Positions 8,364 to 21,120 of a stretch of DNA of 64,000 bases are shown here, in pieces. The DNA is taken from NCBI RefSeq assembly GCF_014204985.1, contig NZ_JACHMP010000001.1, positions 7,068,001 to 7,132,000 of the forward strand. The letters run 5' to 3'. The stretch is from Streptosporangium becharense. Lineage in GTDB: Bacteria > Actinomycetota > Actinomycetes > Streptosporangiales > Streptosporangiaceae. Made by a program: the position numbers and the translations under genes. The notes under the pieces were generated by a model. It searched no databases and was not told the origin of the DNA. It saw nothing but the letters and a program-made list of their open reading frames with translations. Within the stretch, counting starts at the first letter, position 1. Each line of letters starts with the position of its first letter.

Positions 8364-11300
8364 TCAGCGGCGTTGCCGGCGCGTCAGCCGCGGCAGCGGG
8401 GCGGCCTCGGGTTCGGGCGTCCGCGAGGCCAGCAGCTGGGCCAGACCCGCGGGGGTGGGGAACAGGAAGATGTCCCGGAGCGATATCTGCTGCCCCACCA
8501 CCCCGCGCAGGCGGGTCAGGAGCCGTCCCGCGTGCAGGGAGGTGCCTCCCATGTCGAGGAAACTGTCGTCGGCGCCGAACCGCTCCTCGCCCAGCACCTC
8601 GGCCCACACCGCGGCGATGGTGCTCTCCAGCCCTTCCGCCGGGGCCCGGTACTGGGCCCGGACCCGGCGGGCGGCCCAGTCGTGCGGGGGCAGCGCCGCC
8701 CGGTCGACCTTCTTGTTGATGGTGCGGGGCAGCTCGTCCACCGGGACGAACGCGGCCGGCACCATGTAGTCGGGCAGCCGGGCCGTCAGGTGGCCGCGGA
8801 GCTCCGCCGGGTCGACGGCGCCGTCCAGGACCACGCAGGCCACCAGGGTGGCCTCGCCCATGCCGGCGCGTACCGGCACCACCGCCGCCTCGCGTACCCG
8901 CGGGTGGACGAGCAGGGCCGACTCGACCTCGCCCAGCTCGACCCGGCACCCCCGGATCTTCACCATGTCGTCGACCCGCCCGTGGTGCTCCAGCAGCCCG
9001 TCGGGGCGGTAGCGGCCCAGGTCACCGGTGCGGTAGTGGCGCGATCCGGGCGGGCCGAACGGGTCGGGGCGGTACTTGTCCGCGGTGAGGGCCGGGTCCC
9101 GCCAGTAGCCCAGGGCACCCTCCGGGCTCTCGAACCAGATCTCCCCGACGGCGCCCGGCGACATCAGCTCGCCCTCGTCACCGAGGATCTGCAACCGCAC
9201 CCCCGGGTTGGGACGCCCGATGGGCGGCGGCGAGAGACGGTCCTGCGGGGTCGCGGTCGCGGCGGTGACCCGCCGCTCCCACGGGTGGAGCGGGCTGGTG
9301 ACGAACAGCGCCTCGTGACAGCCGTAGCCGACGGCGACCTCGAAGGGCAGGTCCGCCGGGCCCCACTGGTGCACCTTCTCCCCGCCCATCATGAGGATGC
9401 GCAGCGGCGTGTCCGCGGGCCACGGGAGTTCCTGCAGCGCGCTGCCCACCTGGGTGACCGCGAACGTCACCGCGATGCGCTGCTCCAGCAGCCACGCGGC
9501 CAGCGCGTCGGGGGCGGTGAGCAGGTCGCCCGGCACCGCGACCAGGCAGCCGCCCGCGACCAGCGGCTGGGAGAGCTCGGCGATGGTGGTGCCGAAACCG
9601 GTGGGGGTCATCCAGCTCGCCCGCTCGTCCGGCGTCAGCCGGGTGAGCCCGGCGAACCCCGCCCCGATGTGCGCGATGACCCGGTGCTGCCCGAAGACCG
9701 CCTTGGGCGTCCCGGTCGAGCCCGAGGTCAGCATGATGTAGGCCAGGTCGTCCAGCGAGACCTCGTGGTCCGGGTCGGCCTCCGCCTCCGGGCCGGCCTC
9801 GCCGGCGCCTGCGGAGACGCCGTCCAGCGGCAGGGCCGGGACGGAGGTCTCCGGAAGCTCCAGCCCGGGGGCGTGCACGAGCAGCCGCGGCGTGATCGTC
9901 TCGAACGCGGCGGCCAGGCGCAGCGGGGGAGTGCGAGGATCCACCGGGAAGACGATCGCACCCAGCTTGTGCACGGCGAGGAAGGCCGTGAGCCACGCGG
10001 CGGAACGGTCCGCGCACAGCGCCACGACGTCGCCGTGGCCCACCCCCAGCTCCGCGAGGCGGCGGGCCAGGCGGTTGGCCCGCCCGTTCAGCTCGCCGTA
10101 GCTCAGCTCGGCGTCGGCGGCGGCCACCGCGGGTGCGCCGGGGGTGCGCCGGGCGTGGTGCTCGACGGTGCGGTACAGCGGTTCGACGGGCTGCCAGGGG
10201 TCGGCCGCGCCGCTCCACCGGTCGAGCAGGAGCCCCCGGTCGTCCTCGTCGAGCATCGGCAGGCGGTGGAGCGGGGTGTCCGGCTCGCGGGCCCCCGCCT
10301 CCAGCAGACGGACGTAGTGGCGGGCGAGCTGCTCGGCGACGCCGTCGTCGAAGACACCGGCGCGGTACCGGAAGCATGCCCGCCCCTCGGAGGCGTCCCC
10401 GTCGAGGTGGACGGTCAGTTCGAGGTCGCAGTCGACGGCGGCCTCCGGGCTCTCCTCCCACTGCCAGGCGGCGGTGCCCACCGGCCGGGGCAGCGGGGGA
10501 CGCAGGGCGAACACCGTGCCGAACAGGCCGGGGGCGGCGGCCGACAGCGGGCGGCCGAGCAGCTCGGCGAGGACGGGCAGCGGCACGGCGGGGCGTCGCG
10601 CCGAGCGGTCCAGCGCGTCGGCCGCGGCCGGCGCGGCCGTGCCCAGGGTGCTCGCCCGGGTGAACTCCGCGGCGAGCGGGACGAGATCGGCGGTCGCGCC
10701 GCGCCGCGCCGCGGCGTCGGGGCGGTCGAGCTCCACGCCGAGCAGGAAACGCCCCTGACGGGAGTAACGGTGCAGGAGCGCCTGGTAGGCGGCGACCAGC
10801 ACCGCCTCCCTGGTCAGCCGCCGCTCCCGGCAGAGCCGGTCGACCGCCGCGAGCGCGTCCTGCGGGAGCGCGAAGGAGAACCGGGAGAAGCGGGAGGCCG
10901 CCGGAGCGTGCGCGCGGCGGGGCAGCAGCACGTCGAGTGGGACGTCGGCCAGCTCGGTGCGCACCTCGCTCAGCATCTCGGAGGGCAGGCGCACCTCTTC
11001 GGCGCCGTCCGGGGCGGGCTCGTACTCCCCCGGGGAGCCGTCGTCGAAGAGGGCGGCCAGGCGTTCGAGGAGCAGACCGGCCGTCCGGTGGTCCACCAGG
11101 GTCCGGTCGAGCACGAGGGCGAGCCGCACGGCGTCGCCGGTGCCGACGACGAGAGCACGCGGGGCGGGTGCCGCGTCCTCCTCGAAGGCGGCGAGCACCG
11201 CGTCCGAACCCGGCCGGTCGGCCGTGACGGACTCCACGGTGAATCCCGGGCCCAGCAGGTCGGGGTAGGTCACCGCCAGTGCCGCCAGCGCGCGCTCGAG

Positions 11301-11426
11301 ACGGCCCCGGTCGGTTCCCCCGGGCAGTTCGGCGCGCAGGCGGAGACGACGGACGGGAGAGGTGGCGGGAAAGGCCTGGAAACGCTCGCGGGCCGGATGC
11401 TGCCGCGAGGCGGTGGTCACGGTCAT
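8364..11426 (-). CDS. NRPS, degenerate C - A (non-canonical) - T
   Basis: 1020 aa, ATG 11426 preceded by AGGAG. Residues ~1-430 are a condensation-type domain whose HHxxxDG motif is replaced by DRTLVDH (~residue 107), so both catalytic-site His are lost. Residues ~450-890 are an adenylation domain with good core motifs: LTSGSTGTPKAV (~563), YRTGDLGRYRPDG and GRVDDMVKIRGCRVELGE. Where amino-acid A domains have FDxS with Asp235, it has FGTT, and YGPTE is replaced by GYGCHEA. A carrier domain with DMGGTSLHAG (Ser ~962) ends the protein. I infer activation of an unusual acid, perhaps without an alpha-amine. It follows a P450 in a two-gene operon. Family is sure; substrate is unknown. Confidence 0.92.
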   Translation of the reverse strand: MTVTTASRQHPARERFQAFPATSPVRRLRLRAELPGGTDRGRLERALAALAVTYPDLLGPGFTVESVTADRPGSDAVLAAFEEDAAPAPRALVVGTGDAVRLALVLDRTLVDHRTAGLLLERLAALFDDGSPGEYEPAPDGAEEVRLPSEMLSEVRTELADVPLDVLLPRRAHAPAASRFSRFSFALPQDALAAVDRLCRERRLTREAVLVAAYQALLHRYSRQGRFLLGVELDRPDAAARRGATADLVPLAAEFTRASTLGTAAPAAADALDRSARRPAVPLPVLAELLGRPLSAAAPGLFGTVFALRPPLPRPVGTAAWQWEESPEAAVDCDLELTVHLDGDASEGRACFRYRAGVFDDGVAEQLARHYVRLLEAGAREPDTPLHRLPMLDEDDRGLLLDRWSGAADPWQPVEPLYRTVEHHARRTPGAPAVAAADAELSYGELNGRANRLARRLAELGVGHGDVVALCADRSAAWLTAFLAVHKLGAIVFPVDPRTPPLRLAAAFETITPRLLVHAPGLELPETSVPALPLDGVSAGAGEAGPEAEADPDHEVSLDDLAYIMLTSGSTGTPKAVFGQHRVIAHIGAGFAGLTRLTPDERASWMTPTGFGTTIAELSQPLVAGGCLVAVPGDLLTAPDALAAWLLEQRIAVTFAVTQVGSALQELPWPADTPLRILMMGGEKVHQWGPADLPFEVAVGYGCHEALFVTSPLHPWERRVTAATATPQDRLSPPPIGRPNPGVRLQILGDEGELMSPGAVGEIWFESPEGALGYWRDPALTADKYRPDPFGPPGSRHYRTGDLGRYRPDGLLEHHGRVDDMVKIRGCRVELGEVESALLVHPRVREAAVVPVRAGMGEATLVACVVLDGAVDPAELRGHLTARLPDYMVPAAFVPVDELPRTINKKVDRAALPPHDWAARRVRAQYRAPAEGLESTIAAVWAEVLGEERFGADDSFLDMGGTSLHAGRLLTRLRGVVGQQISLRDIFLFPTPAGLAQLLASRTPEPEAAPLPRLTRRQRR

Positions 11427-11447
11427 GCTGCTCCTGTCGGTGTTCGC

Positions 11448-12701
11448 TCAGCGCCGTGGCGGCGTGGGGGTGAAACGGACGGGGAGGTCCTTCACACCGT
11501 TGATGAAGGTGGACCGCAGGTGGCGGGCCTCGCCGGCCTGCTCGATGTCGGGGGTGCGTTCCAGGACGGTCTCCAGGAGCACGCGCAGCTCCAGCCGGGC
11601 CAGGTGGGCACCCAGGCAGAAGTGGGGGCCGCCGCCCCCGAAGCCCACGTGCGGGTTGACGGAGCGTCCCACGTCGAAGGTGAAGGGGTCGGCGAACACG
11701 TCCTCGTCGCGGTTGGCGGAGGCGTAGAACAGCACGACCTTGTCGCCCTCGGCGATCGGGGTCCCGCCGATCTCGGTGTCGCGGGTGGCGGTCCGGCGGA
11801 ACAGGTTGACCGGTGTCACCCACCGCAGCAGCTCCTCCACGGCGCTGCCGCACAGGCCCGGGTCCGCCCGCAGCCGGCGCCACTGGTCCGGGTGCTCGAA
11901 CAGCGCCAGCATCCCGCCGGACGCGGCGTTGCGGGGCGTCTCGTTCCCCGCGATGAAGAGCATCATGACGAACAGGACGAACTCATCCTCGGTGAGCGCG
12001 GTGCCGGACGCGTCGGGCCGCAGCAGCATCGTCGTGATGTCGTCGCGGGGGTCGCGCCGCCGTAGCGCGGCCAGCTCGGCCGCGTAGGAGTAGATCTCCG
12101 CCGCGGCCAGCCGCCCCTCCTCGGGCGAGACGGCGAAGTCGGGGTCGTCCACCCCCACCATGTGGTCGGACAGGTGGAAGAGCCGGTCCCGGTCCTCCTC
12201 GGGGACGCCCAGCAGCTCGCATATCACGAACATGGGCAGGGGCTCGGCGATGTCGTAGACGAAGTCGGCCTCGCCCGCCGCCGTCACACCGTCGAACAGC
12301 CCGTCGCAGATCTCCCGGACGCGGGGCTCCAGACGGCTGATCATCCGCGGGGTGAACACCCGGTTGACCACCGAGCGCAGCCGCGTGTGGTCCGGCGGGT
12401 CCTGGTTCAGCATCATCAGGCGCTGGACCGCGACGTCCCCGTCCGACATCTCCTCGAACAGCGACAGGCGCCGGTAGGACGAGAACACCGACGGGTTGCG
12501 GGAGACGGCCGTCACGTCGGCGTGCCGGGTCACCGCCCAGAAGCCCGGCCACCCGCGCTCGGCGTCACCCTCGTGCCAGAAGACCGGGGCGTTGGCCCGC
12601 AGCCATGTCAGCTGGTCGTGCGGGACCTCCCCGCGCGCGTAGGCATCGGGATCCACGAGGTTGATCGAAGGCGTGTTCGTGCGTGCGGTGGGCGTGGTCA
12701 T
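11448..12701 (-). CDS. Cytochrome P450 (bacterial class I type)
   Basis: 417 aa, ATG 12701 with GAGGAG upstream. The haem-binding loop FGGGGPHFCLGAHLA is intact (Cys ligand ~residue 358), as are the ExxR helix (EELLRW...TATRD) and the I-helix IAGNETPRN, which has the acid-alcohol Glu-Thr pair for O2 activation. It is the first gene of the minus-strand operon feeding the C-A-T NRPS, so it plausibly hydroxylates the residue loaded there or a peptide intermediate. NRPS-linked P450s of this type often oxidise carrier-bound amino acids. An operator-like tandem repeat (12818-12849) lies in the divergent promoter region upstream. No ferredoxin gene is seen. Confidence 0.93.
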   Translation of the reverse strand: MTTPTARTNTPSINLVDPDAYARGEVPHDQLTWLRANAPVFWHEGDAERGWPGFWAVTRHADVTAVSRNPSVFSSYRRLSLFEEMSDGDVAVQRLMMLNQDPPDHTRLRSVVNRVFTPRMISRLEPRVREICDGLFDGVTAAGEADFVYDIAEPLPMFVICELLGVPEEDRDRLFHLSDHMVGVDDPDFAVSPEEGRLAAAEIYSYAAELAALRRRDPRDDITTMLLRPDASGTALTEDEFVLFVMMLFIAGNETPRNAASGGMLALFEHPDQWRRLRADPGLCGSAVEELLRWVTPVNLFRRTATRDTEIGGTPIAEGDKVVLFYASANRDEDVFADPFTFDVGRSVNPHVGFGGGGPHFCLGAHLARLELRVLLETVLERTPDIEQAGEARHLRSTFINGVKDLPVRFTPTPPRR

Positions 12702-12817
12702 GCCACTCCTCGGGAACTGGGCGTGGGAGGCGGCGCCGGATGCCGACAGAGGCCCAGCCTAACTTTCCGATAAATCCCGTCAATTACCCCGAAGGCTTCC
12801 CGGGGGTTTTCCCAAGC

Positions 12818-12849
12818 GATTCTCCAGGGAAATTCGAGTTGTTCTTGAG
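12818..12849. promoter_or_regulatory. Tandem 11-bp-period operator, copy A
   Basis: Three octamers, TTCTCCAG (12820-12827), AATTCGAG (12831-12838) and TTCTTGAG (12842-12849), start exactly 11 bp apart. They lie between the divergent P450 and O-methyltransferase genes. A direct repeat with helical-turn spacing resembles SARP-type activator sites. GACAAT at 12861-12866 could be the -10, which would make the methyltransferase leaderless from ATG 12874. Confidence 0.6.
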
Positions 12850-12864
12850 TCGCCCGAACAGACA

Positions 12865-13527
12865 ATGTCCGATATGAGCTCCCCCTATCTGTCGCCCGCC
12901 ATGCATGAATATCTCCTGGCGCACTGCACGCTGCCGGACAGGCTGCTGCGCGATCTGGTCGCGGAGACGCGCGAGGCCACCGGAATACGCTCCGAAATGC
13001 TCATCGCCCCCGACCAGGGAATGTTCCTGAGCGTGCTGACGACCCTGCTGCGTCCCTCGCTCGTCGTCGAGGTGGGGACCTTCACCGGCTACTCGTCCAT
13101 CTGCTTCGCCAGGGCGATGCCCGCCGGCGGTCGCCTGATCGCCTTCGACGTCAGCGAGGAGTGGACCACCATCGCCCGCAAGTACTGGGAGCGCGCGGGG
13201 GTGGCCGACCGGATCGAACTGCGCCTGGGGCCGGCCGCCACCACCCTCAAGGAACTGCCCCCGGACCCGGTGATCGACCTGGCCTTCATCGACGCCGACA
13301 AGCAGGGCTACCCCGTCTACTTCGAGGAACTGGTCCCGCGGGTGCGTCCGGGCGGGGCGATCCTGATCGACAACGTCCTGTGGGACGGCAAGGTCGCCGA
13401 CCCGGGCGACGACGGTGAGGAGACCTGGGCGATCCGCGAGTTCAACGACGCCGTGGCCGCCGACCCGAGAGTCAGCTCGATCATGATGGCGGTCGGTGAC
13501 GGGTTCACCCTCTGCGTCAAGCACTGA
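12865..13527 (+). CDS. SAM-dependent O-methyltransferase (caffeoyl-CoA OMT-like class I)
   Basis: 220 aa from ATG 12865; ATG 12874 (MSSPYLS) is an equally good start and would suit a leaderless transcript. The SAM-binding motif is [20 protein letters not shown] (~residues 70-89), followed by acidic FDVSEEW. The metal/catalytic region [11 protein letters not shown] and [12 protein letters not shown] is characteristic of small cation-dependent O-methyltransferases acting on vicinal hydroxyls. It opens the plus-strand half of the left arm, divergent from the P450/NRPS pair, so hydroxylation then O-methylation of one building block is a reasonable inference. Acceptor unknown. Confidence 0.9.
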   Translation: MSDMSSPYLSPAMHEYLLAHCTLPDRLLRDLVAETREATGIRSEMLIAPDQGMFLSVLTTLLRPSLVVEVGTFTGYSSICFARAMPAGGRLIAFDVSEEWTTIARKYWERAGVADRIELRLGPAATTLKELPPDPVIDLAFIDADKQGYPVYFEELVPRVRPGGAILIDNVLWDGKVADPGDDGEETWAIREFNDAVAADPRVSSIMMAVGDGFTLCVKH

Positions 13528-13646
13528 ACCGCGGGCCGGCCGGACCGGCGCGGGACCGCCGGACCGGTGCGATCCCAGCGGCCCGTGGACCCGGTGGCCG
13601 TCACCCCGCCGGGGACGGCGAGGACGGCGCGGACGCCGTCTAAAAA

Positions 13647-13665
13647 TCCTTGAGCGGGGCTCTAG
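13647..13665. promoter_or_regulatory. Tandem 11-bp-period operator upstream of mbtH
   Basis: The octamers TCCTTGAG (13647-13654) and GGCTCTAG (13658-13665) start 11 bp apart, in the 217-bp gap before mbtH, about 80 bp upstream of its start. They match the family of sites at 12.8, 20.2 and 55.4-55.5 kb in spacing and in the terminal AG. This is the weakest match in sequence. Confidence 0.45.
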
Positions 13666-13744
13666 CGGGGGCCGCCAGGATGGGCCGCGCGGGCGGTTCC
13701 GCCGCCCGCGACCCGTCGTGCACTTCCCGGTGAGGAGGAAGATC

Positions 13745-13957
13745 GTGAGCGGTGAGGACGAGCGCGTCTACCACGTCGTCGTCAACCACGAGGAGCAGTA
13801 CTCCATCTGGCAGACCGACCTCGAGATGCCGCAGGGGTGGACCGCGACCGGATTCTCCGGCCCCAAGGACGCCTGCCTGGCGCACATCGCCGAAGTCTGG
13901 ACCGACATGCGCCCGCTGAGCCTGAGGCGGGCCCTCGCCGCGTCGTCCGAGCGGTGA
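13745..13957 (+). CDS. mbtH: MbtH-like protein, NRPS adenylation chaperone
   Basis: 70 aa from GTG 13745, preceded by GAGGAGGAAGATC. It has the full MbtH signature: [36 protein letters not shown], then TDMRPLSLR. MbtH proteins bind NRPS adenylation domains and are often needed for their solubility or activity. This is the only copy in the window, so it may serve several A domains. A GTG overlapping its stop (13954) or the ATG at 13984 starts the next gene, so the two are probably co-translated. Confidence 0.96.
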   Translation: MSGEDERVYHVVVNHEEQYSIWQTDLEMPQGWTATGFSGPKDACLAHIAEVWTDMRPLSLRRALAASSER

Positions 13958-13983
13958 GCGGAGCCGAAAGGGGCGGTCCCGCC

Positions 13984-15261
13984 ATGGAGGACACCGTCAA
14001 GGACGGCGGGCGAAGGCCCGGCGTGTTCCGCAACAGGGACTTCCGGCTGCTCTGGACCGGTGAGTCGATCAGCCTGTTCGGCAGCGAGATCACAGTCATC
14101 GCGCTGCCCTCGCTCGCGGTGCTGGTCTTCGGCCAGGACGCCGTCACCGTCGGTGTCCTCGTCGCGCTCCAGTGGCTGCCGTGGGTCCTGCTGGGCCCGC
14201 TGGTCGGCGTGCTCAACGACCGCATGCGCCGGCGCCGCCTCATGGTGTTCGCCGACGTCGGCCGGGCCGTCGCGCTGGGCTCGCTGCCGTTGCTGGCGCT
14301 CTTCGACGCGCTGACGCTCGCCCACCTCTTCGTCGCCGCCACCGTCAAGGGCGTGCTGGACGTGATCTTCCAGATCGCCTACCAGTCGCACCTTCCGGCG
14401 CTGCTGGCGCGCGAGGACCTCATGGACGCCAACGCCAAGACCCAGATGAGCCGCTCGCTCGCCATGGTCTTCGGCCGGACCGTCGGCGGCGTCCTGGTCG
14501 GCGCGGTCGGCGCGGCCAGGGCGATCACCATCGACGCCGTCACCTACCTGCTGTCCGCCGTCGCGATCCTCGCGGTACGCAAGCCGGAACCCGTCCCGGA
14601 ACCCGAGGGAAGGGGCGTCCGCGCGGCGCTCGCCGACCTCCGGCAGGGCCTGTCGATCATGTTCGGCAACCGGCTGCTGCGCAGCCTCACGATGATGGGC
14701 TCCTTCGGCAACCTCGCCGTGTCGATGTCGCTGTCGATGCTCATCGTCTACGCCTACGACGACCTGGGCTTCTCGCCCAGCCAGCTCGGCATCGCGCTCG
14801 GCGTCGGCGGAGTCGCCTTCGTCGTGGGGGCCACCGTCTCCCGCGCGATCAACCAGCGGGTCGGCATGGGGAAGACGCTCATCTTCACCCACCTGGTCCT
14901 GGGCTGCGCGTTCCTGCTGCTGCTGACGGCCGAGCCCGGTCCCGCCGGCTTCGCCGTGGTCATCGCCTCGCAGTTCCTGTCGTCGCTGACCACGCCGGTG
15001 GCCAACGTCGGGATCATGACGATGGTGCAGAAGGCCACCCCCGTCCACCTGATGGGACGCGCCGGCGGGATCGCGCTGGCCCTGGTGTGGGGATCGAACG
15101 CGCTGGGCCCGCTGCTCGGCGGGATCATCGCCTCGGCGGTCGCCATCGAGTTCAGCTTTGTGCTCGCCGCGGTCTTCGCCTGGTTCGCCATCTTCTGGGT
15201 CCTCGTCGGCTCGGTCCACCACATCCGCGACGAGGTGCCCGCCGAACTCCAGGCGACCTGA
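13984..15261 (+). CDS. MFS transporter, probable product exporter
   Basis: 425 aa from ATG 13984 (AAAGGGG upstream); GTG 13954, overlapping the mbtH stop, is a possible alternative start. Hydrophobic segments suggest about 12 membrane helices, beginning FRLLWTGESISLFGSEITVIALPSL. The loop LNDRMRRRRLMVFADVGRA between helices 2 and 3 is the MFS motif A region (G-x3-DRxxRR). It resembles the enterobactin-exporter/MacAB-independent MFS group common in peptide clusters. Lying between mbtH and an NRPS, it probably exports the product and may give self-resistance. Acts in the cytoplasmic membrane. Confidence 0.88.
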   Translation: MEDTVKDGGRRPGVFRNRDFRLLWTGESISLFGSEITVIALPSLAVLVFGQDAVTVGVLVALQWLPWVLLGPLVGVLNDRMRRRRLMVFADVGRAVALGSLPLLALFDALTLAHLFVAATVKGVLDVIFQIAYQSHLPALLAREDLMDANAKTQMSRSLAMVFGRTVGGVLVGAVGAARAITIDAVTYLLSAVAILAVRKPEPVPEPEGRGVRAALADLRQGLSIMFGNRLLRSLTMMGSFGNLAVSMSLSMLIVYAYDDLGFSPSQLGIALGVGGVAFVVGATVSRAINQRVGMGKTLIFTHLVLGCAFLLLLTAEPGPAGFAVVIASQFLSSLTTPVANVGIMTMVQKATPVHLMGRAGGIALALVWGSNALGPLLGGIIASAVAIEFSFVLAAVFAWFAIFWVLVGSVHHIRDEVPAELQAT

Positions 15262-15321
15262 CGGCACGCCCCCTCCCGACCCGCGCCCGCGGCGCGGCAC
15301 GCCCACGACATTGGAGCGCCG

Positions 15322-19344
<4,023 letters not shown>

Positions 19345-20183
19345 CGGGGCCGGTAGGCGCCGCGGCGACGGCGCCACTCCCTCGGGTAGCCCAGCGAGAC
19401 CTCCTCGAACCGCACCCCGTCCAGGGTGTACGAGCCCGGCAGGTGCAGGTGGCCGTAGACCACGGCCTCCGCCCGGTGGCGCAGGTGCCAGTCGGCCGTG
19501 CGGGCCGTCCCGCACCACAGTGAGAACTCCGGCACGCGGGGCAGCCGCACCAGCGACGGGTGCAGCGGGTAGTGGTTGGCGAACACGACGGGCAGGTCGG
19601 CCGGCAGGGCGGCGAGCCTGCGCTCGGTCAGGGCCAGCCGGTCGGCGCACCACGCGGCCCGGTCGGGGTAGGGGTCGGGGTGGAGCAGGAACTCGTCCGA
19701 GCACACCACGCCCGCCTCGTACGCCCTCTCCAACGCCTGCGCGGCCGTCGTCCCCGGCGGCCGGAGGCTGTAGTCGTACAGCAGGAAGAGCGGCGCCAGC
19801 ACGAACCGGCGCTCCTCGCACTCCAGCACCGGGTAGGGGTCCTCGGGGGTGAGCACCCCGAGCCCGCGGCACATCTCCACCAGATACTCGTACCGTTCCC
19901 GGCCGCGCAGCTGGAGCGGGTCGTGCGGCACCGTCCACAGCTCGTGGTTGCCGGGGGTCCAGACGACCCGGGCGAACCGCCGCACCAGGACGCTCAGCGC
20001 CGCGGCGAGGTCCGCGGCGGTCTCCGCCACGTCGCCGGCGACGACGAGCCAGTCGTCGGGCGAGGCGGGCAGCTCGCGGACGACCCGGAGGTTCGCCGCG
20101 TGCGAGACATGCAGATCGCTGACGGCGAGCAGTTTCACGGCGACCCCTCCGCAAAAAGATTGAACGGCGTTATCATAAACAAC

Positions 20184-20975
20184 GTGAATAATTCCGTAAT
20201 CCCTCCTCCGCGTCCCAGGCGCATTTCCTCGACCGATTCTCGATGGTTTCTCAAGCCGCCCTCAAGTGAAAGTCGAGTCCGGCTTTTCTGCTTTCCCTAC
20301 TCCGGGTGCGGGGCGTCCATGTTCCGGGGCTGGCCCGCCCGGCTGGGCGAGGCCGGCGAGGTGGAGGTCGTCCCGCTCCAGCTCCCGGGGCGGGAGAACC
20401 GCACCCGGGAAGGGCATTTCGGCACCTACGAGAAACTGGCCGACGCGGCGGTCGACGGCATCGCGCCGTATCTCGACCGCCCGTACGCGGTGTTCGGCCA
20501 CTGCGGCGGGGCACTGCCGGCGTTCGAGACCGTGCTGCGCGTCCAGGAGCGGGGGCTGCGCCTTCCGGAGCGGGTCTTCGTCTCCTCCCAGGTCGCCCCG
20601 CAGGACGGCCCGTACGGCCGGTTCCTGCGGTTGAGCCCGGCGGAGCTGGAGCGGGAGCTGCGCGGGCTGCTGGCCGCCCTCGGCTCGCCCGCCCCCCGCA
20701 GCGAGATGGTCGAGCTCTTCCTGGACGTGCTGATCGCCGACGTCGAGGCGAACAAGCGCTACCACCGCGAGGCCGTGCCGCTCGGCTGCCCCGTCACGGT
20801 GATCGGCTGGTCCGACGACGTCGAGGTCCCCCACCACCTGATGACCGGCTGGGACGCCTGGGCACCCTGCGAGAAGACGGTGCTCGCGGGCAGCCACTAC
20901 ACCTTCCTGGACGCCCCCGGCGAGCTGACGGAGACCCTCGCCCGTTTCCTGTCGCCGGTGAACCCCCGCTCGTGA
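20184..20975 (+). CDS. Type II thioesterase with Cys nucleophile
   Basis: About 263 aa if started at GTG 20184; TTG 20160 is also open, and neither has a good ribosome-binding site, so the start is uncertain. The alpha/beta-hydrolase core begins LFCFPYSGCGASMFRGW and has PLQLPGRENR. The nucleophile elbow is FGHCGGALPAFE (~residue 98), with Cys in place of the usual Ser. The C-terminal His lies in GSHYTFLD. Type II thioesterases remove stalled or wrong groups from carrier domains. It is divergent from the PptH-like gene; both could act in carrier maintenance. An operator-like repeat array overlaps codons ~18-31, another reason to doubt the start. Confidence 0.88.
   Translation: MNNSVIPPPRPRRISSTDSRWFLKPPSSESRVRLFCFPYSGCGASMFRGWPARLGEAGEVEVVPLQLPGRENRTREGHFGTYEKLADAAVDGIAPYLDRPYAVFGHCGGALPAFETVLRVQERGLRLPERVFVSSQVAPQDGPYGRFLRLSPAELERELRGLLAALGSPAPRSEMVELFLDVLIADVEANKRYHREAVPLGCPVTVIGWSDDVEVPHHLMTGWDAWAPCEKTVLAGSHYTFLDAPGELTETLARFLSPVNPRS
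20235..20277. promoter_or_regulatory. Tandem 11-bp-period operator, copy B (four units)
   Basis: The octamers TTCTCGAT (20237-20244), TTCTCAAG (20248-20255), CCCTCAAG (20259-20266) and AAGTCGAG (20270-20277) start 11 bp apart without exception. The array lies 97-139 bp upstream of the PptH-like gene and within the presumed 5' coding end of the thioesterase. Confidence 0.55.
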
Positions 20976-21058
20976 TCTTCCAGTCGCGGCCCCGGCCCCC
21001 TCGCCGTGACCGCCGGTCCCGGCCCCCTTGCTGTGACCGCCGGCGCCGGAACGCGGCC

Positions 21059-21103
21059 GGCCCCGGTACCCGCCGCCGGTCGGCGGCGACGGGTACCGGG
21101 GCC
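21059..21103. terminator. Strong bidirectional hairpin terminator
   Basis: The perfect 14-bp arms GGCCCCGGTACCCG (21059-21072) and CGGGTACCGGGGCC (21090-21103) enclose a second CCGCCG/CGGCGG stem. It sits between the convergent thioesterase (ends 20975) and acyl-CoA dehydrogenase (ends 21121) genes. No T-run follows, as is usual in high-GC actinomycetes. Confidence 0.75.
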
Positions 21104-21120
21104 GGAGTGCGGATGCGCGC

